Shown: positions 1-11,839, counted from the stretch's first letter. The stretch is DNA of 64,000 nt from Polaromonas sp. C04 (GCF_002002705.1 NZ_MUNS01000025.1:155972-219971), one strand, 5' to 3'. Numbers and translations are program-made. The notes: generated by a model from the sequence alone, not told the origin.

Positions 1-17
1 ATTTAAGGAATTTTCAA

Positions 18-329
18 ATGAATAAGTCTCTCGTTCTGGCCGCTGTGATTGCTGCCGCTGCCCTGGTTGCCTGCGGCAAAAAAGATGAAGCTCCGGCACC
101 GGCCGAAGCGCCCGCTGCTGCTGCTCCCGCGGCCCCTGATGCTGCTGCTTCCGCTGCTGCCGGCGCTGCGAGCGACGCTGCTGGTGCTGCTACGACGGCC
201 GCTGGTGCCGCTTCGACGGCTGCCGACGCCGCTTCGACGGCCGCTTCCGCTGCTGGTGCTGCTGCTGACGCAGTCAAAGATGCTGCTGGCGCTGTCAAAG
301 ACGCCGCTGGCGCCATGAAGAAGCCTTAA
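18..329 (+). CDS. Ala-rich small lipoprotein
   Basis: The 103-residue product starts with a short signal peptide and a lipobox ending at Cys19 (LVAC), so it should be lipidated and anchored in a membrane facing the periplasm. After a charged KKDE and Pro/Ala linker, residues from about 45 onward are almost pure Ala/Gly and fall into a seven-residue repeat of the form A-A-x-A-x-x-x, roughly eight times, ending with Lys/Asp-bearing copies and a Lys-Lys-Pro tail. This resembles amphipathic-helix repeats of LEA or Lpp-like surface proteins, but no family is assigned. A purine-rich ribosome binding site precedes the ATG and a strong terminator follows, so it is probably a single-gene transcript. 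Function unknown. Confidence 0.75.
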   Translation: MNKSLVLAAVIAAAALVACGKKDEAPAPAEAPAAAAPAAPDAAASAAAGAASDAAGAATTAAGAASTAADAASTAASAAGAAADAVKDAAGAVKDAAGAMKKP

Positions 330-361
330 GTCCAAGTAATCGCTCTCCAGCGTTTCTTGAA

Positions 362-385
362 AAGCCACCGCAAGGTGGCTTTTTT
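362..385 (+). terminator. Rho-independent terminator after the lipoprotein gene
   Basis: An 8-bp perfect stem (AAGCCACC / GGTGGCTT) with a GCAA tetraloop runs into a T-tract. It lies about 30 bp after the lipoprotein stop and before the convergent metallohydrolase gene. Confidence 0.85.
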
Positions 386-425
386 GTGGCTGGCACACAC
401 TCGCAGCAGCCGCGGCATGCTGCGC

Positions 426-1202
426 TTACACCTCGATCCAGGGGGTGCCATCGATCGCGTGGGCAGTGTCGATCTCCGGCGCTGTGCGCCCGAGGGCCGC
501 CGCCAGTGCGGCGCGCACCAGCTCCGGACGGTTGTTTTGCTCGCTCAGGTGCGCCGCCACCACGCGGTTCAGCCCCGCATGCTGCACCGCCAGCGCAATG
601 GCAGCTGCGTCGGCATTGGCCAGATGGCCGTGCGGGCCGCCCACCCGCTTTTTCAGGAAAACCGGATAGCCGGACGCCGCCAGCAACTCCGGGTCATGGT
701 TGCACTCCAGCAGCAGCGCCTGACAGTGGCCGAGATGCGCGAGCACGTGTGTCGTGGAGTGCCCCAGATCGGTCAATACGCCGAGCTTTGAGGCGCCGTC
801 CGAGCAGGTCAGCTGCAGCGGCTCGCGCGCGTCGTGCGGCACGGTGAACGGCATTACCTGCAGTCCCCCGAGGTCGATGGCCTGCGCATCGCGCGCCGTC
901 TTGAAGAGGCCCTCGAAGTCGCACGGACCGAGGGCGGCATAGGTGCCCTGGCTCATCCACACCGGAATCCGCTCGCGCAGCGCCAGCTGGCGTGCGCAGC
1001 CGATGTGGTCGCCATGTTCGTGGGTGATGAAGATGGCGTCGAGCTGGCTGGCCGCCAAGCCCGCCCGACCGAGCCGGGCATCCAGATGCTTCAGGCCGAA
1101 GCCGCAGTCGATCAGCAGGCGGGTGACCTGGTTGCCGCTGCGTGCTTCAACCACCGTGGCGTTGCCCGAGCTGCCGCTGCCCAGACTCCTGAATCTCAAC
1201 AT
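426..1202 (-). CDS. MBL-fold metallohydrolase (YycJ/WalJ-like)
   Basis: A 258-residue metallo-beta-lactamase-fold protein. The N-terminal SLGSGSSGN motif and the metal-binding THEHGDH motif at residues 60-66 are intact, placing it with the YycJ-type hydrolases of Zn-dependent phosphodiesterase fold. It has no signal peptide, so it should be cytoplasmic. It is the last gene of a leftward run after dapA and bamC, with only 12 bp between it and the bamC stop, so it is probably cotranscribed. This dapA-bamC-metallohydrolase order is, to my knowledge, common in Burkholderiales. The exact substrate is not known; a nuclease-like role is a family-level guess. Confidence 0.85.
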   Translation of the reverse strand: MLRFRSLGSGSSGNATVVEARSGNQVTRLLIDCGFGLKHLDARLGRAGLAASQLDAIFITHEHGDHIGCARQLALRERIPVWMSQGTYAALGPCDFEGLFKTARDAQAIDLGGLQVMPFTVPHDAREPLQLTCSDGASKLGVLTDLGHSTTHVLAHLGHCQALLLECNHDPELLAASGYPVFLKKRVGGPHGHLANADAAAIALAVQHAGLNRVVAAHLSEQNNRPELVRAALAAALGRTAPEIDTAHAIDGTPWIEV

Positions 1203-1214
1203 GCCACGGGCAGG

Positions 1215-2318
1215 CTACTTGAGGTCGTCGGCAATGACCTTGACGATGCGCTGGGCGTTGGCCGAGCTCTCGGGCGCGCCGCTGGCGTTCAGCACCGACA
1301 CGGTGGTCGCGTCGCCCTGGCTCTGCAGCGCAATGCGGTACTGCAACGGCGGCGTGGCCGCTTTCGAGCCGCTGAACAGCTTGCTGAAGAAGCCCGGCTC
1401 ACTGTTGTCGGTAGTCGGGTCCACGTAGCGCACAAAGTACAGGCCCTTGCTGCGGTCCCGGTCTTCCACGGTGAAGCCGGTGCGGTCCAGCGTCAGGCCG
1501 ACGCGGCGCCAGGCACGGTCGAAGCCCTCGTCCATCTGCACCACCGGCTGGTTGTTCAGCATGGCCACGCGTGCGGTCGGCTTGACGATCGCGGCCTCGG
1601 CAACCAGGGCCTTGGATTGCGCTTCCGAGGCGCCCAGCTTGAGCATCAGGCGGCGCAGGAACTCGGTCTCGAGTTCCGGGTCGGAGGGCCTGGGTTGCCA
1701 TGTGGTCTGGGTTTTTTGCGTATCGGTGTAGACCTCGACCATGCCGCGGTGGCTGATGAAGATATCGGTGCCGCCCGCGCCGGTGCGCTCCAGCCGCGTG
1801 CGGAATTTGTCGCGCTGGCCGGTGTCATAAGCCGAATCGAACACCTTGCCGATGGTTCTGCGGATGATGTCCTGCGGAATCTTGGCACGGTTTTCGGCCC
1901 AGTCGGTTTCCATGATGCCGAGCTTGCGATCGTCCAGGGTCAGCAGAAAACCATTTTCCTGCCAGAAGTCGCGCACCGGTCCCCAGAGCTGATCGGCCGG
2001 ACGGTTCACCACCAGCCAACGATCATTGCCGTCGCGCTCGATGTGCATGTCACCCAGTTTCGAGACAGCCGTGGTGGGCTCGGCAGGCGCAGCGGCCTGG
2101 GTGCTCTGGTAGCCGCTGGCGGTGACGGCGCCGCCGGGGACGACGTACCGGTTGTTGGGCGCCAACTGCGTCAAATCGGGAGGAACCTCCAGGCCGGCCG
2201 CCTTGGTGGCGCTCTTGTAGTCGATCTTGTCGCTCTGCAGCATCGAGCAGGCGCCCAGCGTCAGTGTCAGGCCCAGAAGTGCCAGTCGTCTTGCAAATTG
2301 ATTCACGCGGTATTCCAT
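1215..2318 (-). CDS. bamC: Outer membrane assembly lipoprotein BamC
   Basis: Lipoprotein subunit of the BAM complex that folds beta-barrel proteins into the outer membrane. The 367-residue product starts with a signal peptide and a lipobox LGAC at residues 21-24, followed by the long unstructured stretch and two helix-grip-like domains typical of BamC (NlpB/DapX family). The reading frame extends upstream into dapA, but the ATG at 2318 is the only start that gives a proper signal peptide, so it was chosen. It follows dapA by 17 bp, matching the classic dapA-bamC (dapA-nlpB) linkage known from proteobacteria. Confidence 0.9.
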   Translation of the reverse strand: MEYRVNQFARRLALLGLTLTLGACSMLQSDKIDYKSATKAAGLEVPPDLTQLAPNNRYVVPGGAVTASGYQSTQAAAPAEPTTAVSKLGDMHIERDGNDRWLVVNRPADQLWGPVRDFWQENGFLLTLDDRKLGIMETDWAENRAKIPQDIIRRTIGKVFDSAYDTGQRDKFRTRLERTGAGGTDIFISHRGMVEVYTDTQKTQTTWQPRPSDPELETEFLRRLMLKLGASEAQSKALVAEAAIVKPTARVAMLNNQPVVQMDEGFDRAWRRVGLTLDRTGFTVEDRDRSKGLYFVRYVDPTTDNSEPGFFSKLFSGSKAATPPLQYRIALQSQGDATTVSVLNASGAPESSANAQRIVKVIADDLK

Positions 2319-2335
2319 TAAATTGTTGCGGTCGG

Positions 2336-3217
2336 TCAGAGCAGGCCGGCCGAGCGCAGCGCACCCTCGACCACGGCTTCGTTGGAGGGGGCGATGGGGG
2401 TCATGGGCAGGCGCAGGGTGCCCCCGCACAGACCCATGCGGGCCATGGCCCACTTCACAGGCATCGGGTTGGCTTCCACGAACAGGTGCTTGTGCACCGG
2501 CATCAGCTTGAACTGGATTTCCATGGCGCGCCGCGCATCGCCCGCGATGGCGGCCACGCACAGTTCGTGCATCAGGCGCGGCGCGATGTTCGCCGTGACG
2601 CTGATGTTGCCCTGGCCACCGCACAGCATCAGCGCGACCGCCGTCGGATCGTCGCCCGAATATACCGAAAAACCCTTGGGCACGTCGCGGATCAGCCACT
2701 GTGCGCGCTCGATGTTGCCCGTCGCTTCCTTGATGCCGACGATGCCCGGAACCTGTGCCAGCCGCAGCACGGTGTCGTGCGCCATATCGGCGACCGAGCG
2801 CCCGGGCACGTTGTACAGCACCATGGGCAGGTCCACGGCTTCGGCAATGGCCTTGAAGTGCCGGTACTGGCCTTCCTGGCCGGGCTTGTTGTAGTAGGGC
2901 ACGACCTGCAAGTGGCAGTCGGCGCCGACCTCTTTGGCAAAGCGTGTGAGCTCGATGGCCTCGGAGGTCGAGTTGGCACCGCAGCCGGCCATGACGGGCA
3001 CACGGCCTTTGGCCTGCTCGACGGCGACGCGGATGATTTCGCAGTGCTCCTGCACGTTGACCGTGGGCGACTCGCCGGTGGTGCCGACCACGCCGATGCA
3101 GTCGGTGCCCTCCGCGATGTGCCAGTCGATCAGTTTGCGCAGGGTGGGGTAGTCCACGCTGCCGTCTTCCTGCATCGGGGTCACGATGGCCACGGTGCTG
3201 CCGGTAATGGGTGTCAT
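2336..3217 (-). CDS. dapA: 4-hydroxy-tetrahydrodipicolinate synthase
   Basis: First committed enzyme of the diaminopimelate/lysine branch; condenses pyruvate with aspartate semialdehyde. The 293-residue product has the usual length and all landmarks: GTTGES at 45-50, PYYNKP at 107-112, Tyr135 in YNVPGR, and the Schiff-base Lys163 in GIKEATG. Cytoplasmic, TIM-barrel. It leads a leftward transcript with bamC and the metallohydrolase. The upstream methyltransferase gene is 34 bp away and may be part of the same transcript. Confidence 0.96.
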   Translation of the reverse strand: MTPITGSTVAIVTPMQEDGSVDYPTLRKLIDWHIAEGTDCIGVVGTTGESPTVNVQEHCEIIRVAVEQAKGRVPVMAGCGANSTSEAIELTRFAKEVGADCHLQVVPYYNKPGQEGQYRHFKAIAEAVDLPMVLYNVPGRSVADMAHDTVLRLAQVPGIVGIKEATGNIERAQWLIRDVPKGFSVYSGDDPTAVALMLCGGQGNISVTANIAPRLMHELCVAAIAGDARRAMEIQFKLMPVHKHLFVEANPMPVKWAMARMGLCGGTLRLPMTPIAPSNEAVVEGALRSAGLL

Positions 3218-3251
3218 ATCCGCAACTTGAAACGGTAAACCAGCATTCTAA

Positions 3252-3845
3252 CTAGAGCATGTAACGCGTCGGGAGTTCCGCAGCGTGCTGCCTGACCGCC
3301 ACGACGCGCTGCACGAAACGATCCGGACCTTGCAGGAATCCGTCCTCGAAAGCCACCACCCGCAGGCCCTCGCACGCGCGCCACAGTTCACCCGGCTGCA
3401 GCAAAAAATCGGGCCGCGACGGTTTGCCGACCGTCTCGTTGCCGGCGGCAAAGGTCTCATAGATCAGCACGCCGCCGGGCGCCACGCTCGCCACAATGGC
3501 GGGCAGCAGCGGGCGCCACAGGTAGTTGGTGACGATCACCGCGTCGAACGTGCGCACCTGCGTGCCGGCCGAAAACGGCCAGGGCCCGCTTTCAAGGTCC
3601 GCCAGCAGCGCTTCGGCCTGGCCCGCGGCGACCAGGTCTGCTATTGAATCGATAGCGTCCTGTGACCGATCCACGCCGGTCACGGGGTGATTTCGTTGTG
3701 CAAACCAGCGCAGATGGCGGCCGTGGCCGCAGGCCACATCCAGTACCGTGCCGCGCGCGGGCACCAGGTGCGACCAGCGCTGGATCCACGCGGAAGCGGC
3801 CGCGCTGCCGTGCGGGTCTGGGGTTGCTTTAGTGAGGTTTGACAT
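3252..3845 (-). CDS. Class I SAM-dependent methyltransferase
   Basis: A 197-residue Rossmann-fold methyltransferase. The SAM-binding motif DVACGHGRH sits at residues 36-44, followed by an acidic GVDRS strand and a later DAVIVTNYLWRPLL motif, a pattern shared with TehB/UbiG-like small-molecule methyltransferases. The substrate cannot be read from the sequence. Its start overlaps the end of the upstream SDR gene by 17 bp, so the two are probably translationally coupled. A 17-nt dispersed palindrome (3640-3656) is embedded in frame. Confidence 0.85.
   Translation of the reverse strand: MSNLTKATPDPHGSAAASAWIQRWSHLVPARGTVLDVACGHGRHLRWFAQRNHPVTGVDRSQDAIDSIADLVAAGQAEALLADLESGPWPFSAGTQVRTFDAVIVTNYLWRPLLPAIVASVAPGGVLIYETFAAGNETVGKPSRPDFLLQPGELWRACEGLRVVAFEDGFLQGPDRFVQRVVAVRQHAAELPTRYML
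3640..3656. repeat. 17-nt dispersed palindrome, copy 1
   Basis: GCTATTGAATCGATAGC, with 5-bp GCTAT/ATAGC arms, inside the methyltransferase gene and read in frame. One of eight related 17-mers in this window. Confidence 0.6.
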
Positions 3846-4641
3846 TGTCTTTGAGCGCCGCCAGCGCCATGTTTTCCACCATGCCGGGCACCAGCAGTTT
3901 CATGAAGCGCCCGATCTTGCCCTTGCGGCTCATCACCACCTCGCGCCGGCGCTGCGCCATGCCGTCAAGGATCAGGCGCGCGCATTCCTCCACGCTCATC
4001 GCGTCGTCCTCTTTCAGGCCGCTGGCGCCTGCCGCCACGCCCGCCGCGTTGAAGCCGCGGTAGCGGGTCTGCGTCGCCACCACGCCGGGGTAGGCGGTGG
4101 TCACGCTCACCCCCCCGAGCTTGAGTTCGGCGCGCAGGGCCTCGAAAAAGCCGGTCATGGCGAACTTGGTCGCACTGTAGGCGGTGCGCCCGGGTACGCC
4201 GATCAGTCCGGCCAGCGAGGACACCGCCACGATGCTGCCGCGCGCGGCCTTGAGGTGCGGCAGCGCCGCGTGGGTGCACCAGACGCTGCCCCACAGGTTC
4301 ACGCGCATCAGGTCCTCGTACCAACCCAGGTCCTGCGCCTTGACGTCCGCAAACAGCGCCTGGGCCGACATGCCGGCGTTGTTGATCAGCGCGTCGACGC
4401 GGCCGAATTTCTCCACCGTGGCGGCAATCAGCTGGCGGCACTGCGCCTGCTGTGACACGTCGGTTTTGACCACCAGCGTCTGCGCGCCATGCGCCGCGCA
4501 CTGCCCGGCGACCTGCTGCAGCAGGGCTTCGTTGCGCGCGGCCAGCACCAGCGCTACCTGCGTGCCGTGCGTCTGCGCCAGCTGGCGCGCCATTTCGGCG
4601 CCAATGCCATCGGAGGCGCCCGTGAGGACGATCGTTTTCAT
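3829..4641 (-). CDS. Short-chain dehydrogenase/reductase
   Basis: A 270-residue classical SDR. The NAD(P) motif TGASDGIG lies at residues 7-14, NNAG at 87-90, and the catalytic Ser141/142, Tyr155 and Lys159 (YSATK) are all present. The C-terminal part after about residue 190 is longer than in simple reductases and ends in a basic, hydrophobic tail, as seen in the DltE/YqjQ-type SDRs that act on lipid-like substrates. The start at 4641 was chosen because it places the dinucleotide-binding strand at the N-terminus. It precedes the methyltransferase in the same leftward transcript. Substrate unknown. Confidence 0.85.
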   Translation of the reverse strand: MKTIVLTGASDGIGAEMARQLAQTHGTQVALVLAARNEALLQQVAGQCAAHGAQTLVVKTDVSQQAQCRQLIAATVEKFGRVDALINNAGMSAQALFADVKAQDLGWYEDLMRVNLWGSVWCTHAALPHLKAARGSIVAVSSLAGLIGVPGRTAYSATKFAMTGFFEALRAELKLGGVSVTTAYPGVVATQTRYRGFNAAGVAAGASGLKEDDAMSVEECARLILDGMAQRRREVVMSRKGKIGRFMKLLVPGMVENMALAALKDNVKPH

Positions 4642-4803
4642 GGGGTGTGGCGTGCTCGTATGGTGGACAGTGCTTTGCAAGGGGCGGTCATCGGGGGAAT
4701 GTAACGAATTCGGCCTCGGGCGGCTGTCGCATCGGTCGTGGATTGCCTTTGGGCTGTATTTGTATCCAGTGGTTTGAGTGGCGGCGGACTACAATTCGCC
4801 GCT

Positions 4804-6783
4804 ATGGCAACGAATTCTGCAGTCAACCCCCCCGAATATTCCGAAGGCTCGATCCGCGTTCTCAAGGGCCTGGAGCCCGTCAAGCAGCGCCCGGGCATGT
4901 ACACCCGCACCGACAATCCGCTGCACGTGATCCAGGAAGTGCTGGACAACTCCGCCGACGAGGCGCTGGCCGGCCACGGCAAGAAGATCAGGGTCACGCT
5001 GCACCAGGACGGCTCGGTCAGTGTCGAGGACGACGGCCGCGGCATTCCGTTCGGCCTGCACCCCGAAGAAAAAGCACCCGTGATCGAGCTGGTGTTCACC
5101 CGGCTGCACGCCGGCGGCAAGTTCGACAAGGGCAGCGGCGGCGCCTACAGTTTCTCGGGCGGCCTGCACGGCGTGGGCGTCTCCGTGACCAATGCGCTGG
5201 CAAAGCGGCTGGAGGCCACGTCGTACCGCGACGGCACGGTGGCGGCGCTGGTGTTTGCGGGTGGCGATGTGGTGGAGCCCTTGACGCTGCGCCCGGCCGC
5301 CGAAGGTGACCGTAAATGCGGCACCAGCGTGCGCGTCTGGCCCGACGCCAAATACTTCGAGGCGGCCGCGCTGCCGATGCACGAGCTCACGCACCTGCTG
5401 CGCAGCAAGGCCGTGCTGATGCCGGGTGTGACCGTGACGCTGACCGTCGAGAAGACCCGCGAGGTGCAAACCTGGCTCTACAAGGGCGGCCTGCGCGATT
5501 ACCTGATGCAGGAGTTGAACGCCGACCCGGTGATCCCGCTGTTCGAGGGCGAGGGCTTTGCCGATGCCGCGCACGACAGCTTTGCCGAAGGCGAGGGCGC
5601 GCAGTGGTGCGTGGCCTTCACCGAAGACGGCCAGCCGGTGCGCGAGAGCTACGTCAACCTGATTCCCACCAGCGCCGGGGGCACGCACGAGAGCGGCCTG
5701 CGCGACGGGCTGTTCACCGCCGTCAGGAGCTTTATCGAGCTGCACTCGCTTAGCCCGAAGGGCGTCAAGCTGCTGCCCGAGGACGTGTTTGCACGCGCCT
5801 CGTATGTGCTCTCGGCCAAGGTGCTGGACCCGCAGTTCCAGGGCCAGATCAAGGAACGCCTGAACTCGCGCGATGCGGTGCGTCTCGTCTCCAGCTTCGT
5901 GCGCCCCGCGCTGGAGCTCTGGCTCAACGAGCATGTGGACTACGGCAAGAAGCTGGCCGAGCTCGCCATCCGGGCCGCGCAGACGCGCCAGCGCGCCGGC
6001 CAGAAGGTGGAAAAGCGCAAGGGCTCGGGCGTGGCCGTGCTGCCCGGCAAGCTGACCGACTGCGAAAGCAGGGATCTGGCCTACAACGAGGTGTTTCTGG
6101 TGGAAGGCGACTCGGCCGGCGGCAGCGCCAAGATGGGCCGCGACAAGGAAAGCCAGGCGATTTTGCCGCTGCGCGGCAAGGTGCTCAACACCTGGGAGGT
6201 CGAGCGCGACCGGCTGTTTGCCAACACCGAAATCCACGACATCGCGGTGGCCATCGGCGTGGACCCGCATGGCCCCGCCGATACGCCCGATTTGAGCGGC
6301 CTGCGCTACGGCAAGATCTGCATCCTGTCGGACGCCGACGTCGATGGCTCGCACATCCAGGTGCTGTTGCTGACGCTGTTTTTCCGCCATTTCCCCAAGC
6401 TGATCGAAACCGGCCATGTGTTCGTGGCGCGCCCGCCGCTGTTCCGGGTCGATGCGCCCGCGCGCGGCAAGAAGCCCGCGTCCAAGGCCTATGCACTGGA
6501 CGATGGCGAGCTGACCGCGATCCTGGACAAGCTGCGCAAGGAAGGCGTGCGCGAGTCCGCGTGGACCATCAGCCGCTTCAAGGGGCTCGGTGAAATGAAC
6601 GCGGAGCAGCTGTGGGAAACCACGCTGAATCCGGACACGCGCCGCCTGCTGCCGGTGCAGCTCGGCACGCTGGACTTTTTGCAAACCGAAAATCTGATCA
6701 CCAAACTCATGGGCAAGGGCGAGGCTGCGGCGCGGCGCGAACTCATGGAGCTGCACGGCGACGCCGTGGAAATTGATATCTGA
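4804..6783 (+). CDS. parE: DNA topoisomerase IV subunit B
   Basis: ATPase subunit of topoisomerase IV, which decatenates daughter chromosomes. The 659-residue product contains the GHKL ATP-binding motifs [10 protein letters not shown] (45-54) and DDGRGIP, the ATP-lid GGLHGVG, and TOPRIM motifs EGDSAGG (about 433) and DADVDGSHI (about 510). Its length matches ParE rather than GyrB, which carries an extra insert in many proteobacteria, and adjacency to parC supports this. The ATG at 4804 was chosen over an upstream in-frame start because it gives the normal ParE N-terminus. parC follows 17 bp downstream. Confidence 0.95.
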   Translation: MATNSAVNPPEYSEGSIRVLKGLEPVKQRPGMYTRTDNPLHVIQEVLDNSADEALAGHGKKIRVTLHQDGSVSVEDDGRGIPFGLHPEEKAPVIELVFTRLHAGGKFDKGSGGAYSFSGGLHGVGVSVTNALAKRLEATSYRDGTVAALVFAGGDVVEPLTLRPAAEGDRKCGTSVRVWPDAKYFEAAALPMHELTHLLRSKAVLMPGVTVTLTVEKTREVQTWLYKGGLRDYLMQELNADPVIPLFEGEGFADAAHDSFAEGEGAQWCVAFTEDGQPVRESYVNLIPTSAGGTHESGLRDGLFTAVRSFIELHSLSPKGVKLLPEDVFARASYVLSAKVLDPQFQGQIKERLNSRDAVRLVSSFVRPALELWLNEHVDYGKKLAELAIRAAQTRQRAGQKVEKRKGSGVAVLPGKLTDCESRDLAYNEVFLVEGDSAGGSAKMGRDKESQAILPLRGKVLNTWEVERDRLFANTEIHDIAVAIGVDPHGPADTPDLSGLRYGKICILSDADVDGSHIQVLLLTLFFRHFPKLIETGHVFVARPPLFRVDAPARGKKPASKAYALDDGELTAILDKLRKEGVRESAWTISRFKGLGEMNAEQLWETTLNPDTRRLLPVQLGTLDFLQTENLITKLMGKGEAAARRELMELHGDAVEIDI

Positions 6784-6800
6784 ACGCGACTCCTTTTTCA

Positions 6801-9143
<2,343 letters not shown>

Positions 9144-9182
9144 TCATAACATGCTGTAGCCCTTACCCATAGGGCGCTATCA

Positions 9183-9199
9183 GCTATCAACATGATAGT
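9183..9199. repeat. 17-nt dispersed palindrome, copy 2
   Basis: GCTATCAACATGATAGT lies between the convergent parC and tetR genes, with CTATCA/TGATAG arms around a 3-nt loop. It is preceded by a CTGTAGCCC segment that also precedes the copy near 51643. It could act as a weak hairpin between the convergent genes. Confidence 0.55.
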
Positions 9200-9224
9200 A
9201 GTCGAGGTTTCGCTGCCCCGACGT

Positions 9225-9914
9225 TTATGAGGCGGTAAGACGAACGGCCTTGGCCGGCAGAGCCGGGCGCGGACGCGACGATAGCTCCAGAGCGGATTCG
9301 GCGCCAATGCCTGTCATGCAAAGCAGGCGGATGACGATTTGATCGATGGCGCTGGAGGGCACTGCGTCGGTGGTGATTGCCAAACTGATGCCCACGATCG
9401 CATGCGCGGTTAGTCGCCAGACGATCTCTGCATTGGGAATCTGGAAGCGTCCCGCATCCGCGGCGCGCCTCAGGTCGCGTATCGCAAACGGCCCCATGCG
9501 TCTGAACAATGCGTCGGCGATGACTTCCGAACGATAGAGCATCTGCTTCCAGCGCACATCACTCGTGGCTGTTTCCAGGACGGTTCGAATGCCGAAGGCG
9601 TAAACCTGTGCGGGGTCTTCGAATGCCTTGGTGACCACTTCGATGCGCAAGGCGAGGTCATGCATCATGTGCTCGAGCACTGCGATCGCCAACTCATCCT
9701 TGGACTTGAAATAGTTGTAGACCGTTCCAGCGCCCACATCAGCGCGCTCGGCGATCTCCAGCATGGTGGCAGCATCGACGCCTTTTTCGGTCATCACCAC
9801 GCTGGCCGCGCGAATCAAGGCCTCGCGGTTGCGGCGCTGCCGACGCGCCACGCGGCCTTCGGGTTCGGCCGGTTCGGCCAGTGAATTCGTAGACGTGTTG
9901 AGTGGCTCATTCAT
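9225..9914 (-). CDS. TetR/AcrR family transcriptional regulator
   Basis: A 229-residue one-domain-plus-ligand-pocket repressor. The helix-turn-helix lies at about residues 49-71 (TMLEIAERADVGAGTVYNYFKSKDEL region, motif AGTVYNYF), and the rest is an all-helical ligand domain. The start at 9914 was chosen because it gives a short polar tail before the HTH; the frame is open further upstream but without a better start. It is transcribed away from the ring-hydroxylase operon, and a perfect inverted repeat in the shared 305-bp gap (10093-10115) is the probable operator. Likely ligand: an aromatic substrate or intermediate of that operon. Confidence 0.88.
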   Translation of the reverse strand: MNEPLNTSTNSLAEPAEPEGRVARRQRRNREALIRAASVVMTEKGVDAATMLEIAERADVGAGTVYNYFKSKDELAIAVLEHMMHDLALRIEVVTKAFEDPAQVYAFGIRTVLETATSDVRWKQMLYRSEVIADALFRRMGPFAIRDLRRAADAGRFQIPNAEIVWRLTAHAIVGISLAITTDAVPSSAIDQIVIRLLCMTGIGAESALELSSRPRPALPAKAVRLTAS

Positions 9915-10219
9915 GACGATGAGTCTAATACGAATGTCGTCATGCTCGAACCCCGCCGGTTGGAAATCAATAGGACTTGTTAGCCAAGTCTCCCCATTGG
10001 CCGGCTTGACCTGTGCCGCCAGTCTTGCCGTCACCCGCATGGCGCCGACTTCTGCGATGTAAAAAATAACTGATCACATATGAGGGTAAACCATAACTGA
10101 CGAACGTTCAGTTATGACTTAGACTTCAAAAAACGTGTCAGAGAGGCATTGATTCCTCTCCCAAACGCCTAGCGCCAAAGCTTGACGACTTTCACGACCC
10201 TTGAATACAGGAGATCCAA
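9915..10219. other. Divergent regulatory gap between tetR and the hydroxyquinol operon
   Basis: A 305-bp gap with no convincing gene. It holds the inverted-repeat operator at 10093-10115 and must contain the promoters of both flanking transcripts. The operator is about 105 bp from the hydroxylase start and about 180 bp from the tetR start. Confidence 0.6.
10093..10115. promoter_or_regulatory. Putative TetR operator (perfect inverted repeat)
   Basis: ATAACTGA and TCAGTTAT arms, 8 bp each and perfectly complementary, flank a 7-bp spacer. Size and position between divergent regulator and catabolic operon fit a TetR-family operator that overlaps one or both promoters. Confidence 0.7.
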
Positions 10220-11839
10220 ATGAGCGTTTTCACTACACCTGCCACCCAGGGCTTCGATGCTGACGTGGCTATCGTCGGCGGTGGGCCCGTGGGCACACTG
10301 CTCGCCATCCTGCTCGGCAAGTCCGGCAAACGGGTGACGCTGATCGAGCGTTGGAGCGGCGCCTACGACCGGCCCCGCGCCGTGACCTACGACCACGAAA
10401 TCGCGCGCATCCTGGCGACGCTGGGCATTGACTCTGAAAACGACTCCGCGATCAACTACCACGACGAGCTGTACTACTGGAAAGACGCCCAGGGCGAGAA
10501 CCTGCAGATCGTCGATTGGCAAAGCACCTCGGCCTCAGGCTGGCGCGTGCGTTACTGGTTCAATCAGCCAGAGTTGGAACGCCGCCTCACACGCATTGCC
10601 GACACGTTGCCCAACATCAAGCAGATGCGTGGCTGGCAAGGCATCGCGCTGGCGCACGATGCCGAGGGTGTGGAGCTCTCGCTCCAGCGCAATCCCGAGG
10701 AGGCCGGCCCGAACAGCGAGCGCCGGACGCTGCGCGCGAAGTTCGTGGTCGGGGCCGATGGCGCCAACAGCTTTGTGCGTGAGAGCCTGGGCATCGAGAA
10801 CGAGGACAAAGGCTACTTCTTCGACTGGCTGATTCTCGACATGATTCCCAAGGGCGACTATGAAATGAAGCCCGCGCAGTGGCAGCTTTGCGACCACAAG
10901 CGCCCCACCACCATCGTGCCTGGCGGGCCAGGCCGGCGTCGCTGGGAATACATGGTGCTGCCAGGGGAGTCGGTCGATGAGATTCAAAAACCCGAGCGAG
11001 CCTGGGAACTGCTCAAGCCCTGGGGTCTGACTCCCGAGAACGCGGAGCTGGAACGCAGTGCCGTTTACCGATTTCAGGCGCGCTGGGCCAAGACCTGGAA
11101 CAAGGGGCGTTGCGCCATTGCGGGCGATGCAGCCCACCTGATGCCCCCGTTTGCCGGCGAAGGCATGTGCGCCGGATTGCGCGACGCGCTGGCACTGGGC
11201 TGGCGCCTCAACTTGATTCTCGATGGCAAGAGTGGCCCCGAACTGCTCGACAGCTACACCACCGAGCGGCTGGAGCACGTCAAGCATTACATCAACTTTA
11301 GCCAGGAGCTGGGCAAGATCATCTGCATCTCGGACGAGCAGGAAGCGGCCGAACGCGATGCCCGCATGAAGGCCGACCTGGCCGCGCGCAACAACAAACC
11401 CGTGCCGACCGATGTCTGCCAACTGGGCCATGGGGTCTGGTGTGCTGACTCCGCCCATGCAGGCGAACTGTCGGTGCAAGGGGTGGTCGAGGCCGGCGGC
11501 AAGCGCGACCGTTTCGATCAGGCGGTGGGGCGTGGCTGGGTGCTCATTGGCTTGAACGCCGACCCTGCGGCTGCGCTGACCCCAGCGCAGCGGGAGCAAC
11601 TGGCGCTGCTGGACGGCATGGCGGTGAGGATCGGCGCGCCTGGCACAGTGTGCGATGCCGTTGACGTCGAGGGCACTTATGCGAAGTGGATGGATGCCAT
11701 CGACGCGAAATACGTGTTGTTGCGTCCTGACTTCTACGTGGCGGCCACGGCGAGCAGTCCGGAGAAACTTCAGCAGCGTTTCGGGACGGTCATGTCGCAG
11801 CTCCATCTTCACGCAATCCGCGAAGAGGCTGTGGCCTGA
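10220..11839 (+). CDS. FAD-dependent aromatic ring monooxygenase (MhpA/resorcinol-hydroxylase-like)
   Basis: A 539-residue single-component flavin hydroxylase of the PheA/MhpA/TfdB group. FAD motifs are intact: GGGPVG at 20-25 with a downstream acidic residue, the GADGANS motif near 175, and GDAAHLMPPFAGEGM near 300-315. It should use NAD(P)H and O2 to hydroxylate a phenolic ring. It is the first gene of an operon that contains maleylacetate reductase and a hydroxyquinol-type dioxygenase, so its product is most likely hydroxyquinol, made from resorcinol or, with decarboxylation, from a dihydroxybenzoate. The latter fits better with the dedicated ABC importer. Substrate is an inference. Confidence 0.85.
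   Translation: MSVFTTPATQGFDADVAIVGGGPVGTLLAILLGKSGKRVTLIERWSGAYDRPRAVTYDHEIARILATLGIDSENDSAINYHDELYYWKDAQGENLQIVDWQSTSASGWRVRYWFNQPELERRLTRIADTLPNIKQMRGWQGIALAHDAEGVELSLQRNPEEAGPNSERRTLRAKFVVGADGANSFVRESLGIENEDKGYFFDWLILDMIPKGDYEMKPAQWQLCDHKRPTTIVPGGPGRRRWEYMVLPGESVDEIQKPERAWELLKPWGLTPENAELERSAVYRFQARWAKTWNKGRCAIAGDAAHLMPPFAGEGMCAGLRDALALGWRLNLILDGKSGPELLDSYTTERLEHVKHYINFSQELGKIICISDEQEAAERDARMKADLAARNNKPVPTDVCQLGHGVWCADSAHAGELSVQGVVEAGGKRDRFDQAVGRGWVLIGLNADPAAALTPAQREQLALLDGMAVRIGAPGTVCDAVDVEGTYAKWMDAIDAKYVLLRPDFYVAATASSPEKLQQRFGTVMSQLHLHAIREEAVA

Noticed and set aside
834..2321. Long plus-strand open frame across the metallohydrolase and bamC genes
   Set aside because: It is antisense to two well-supported genes, has no recognisable family or ribosome binding site, and its composition (rich in Arg, His, Gly, Ala) is typical of GC-driven antisense frames.
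2319..2699. N-terminal extension of BamC into dapA
   Set aside because: The extension overlaps dapA in another frame and would hide the signal peptide and lipobox, which must be at the N-terminus.
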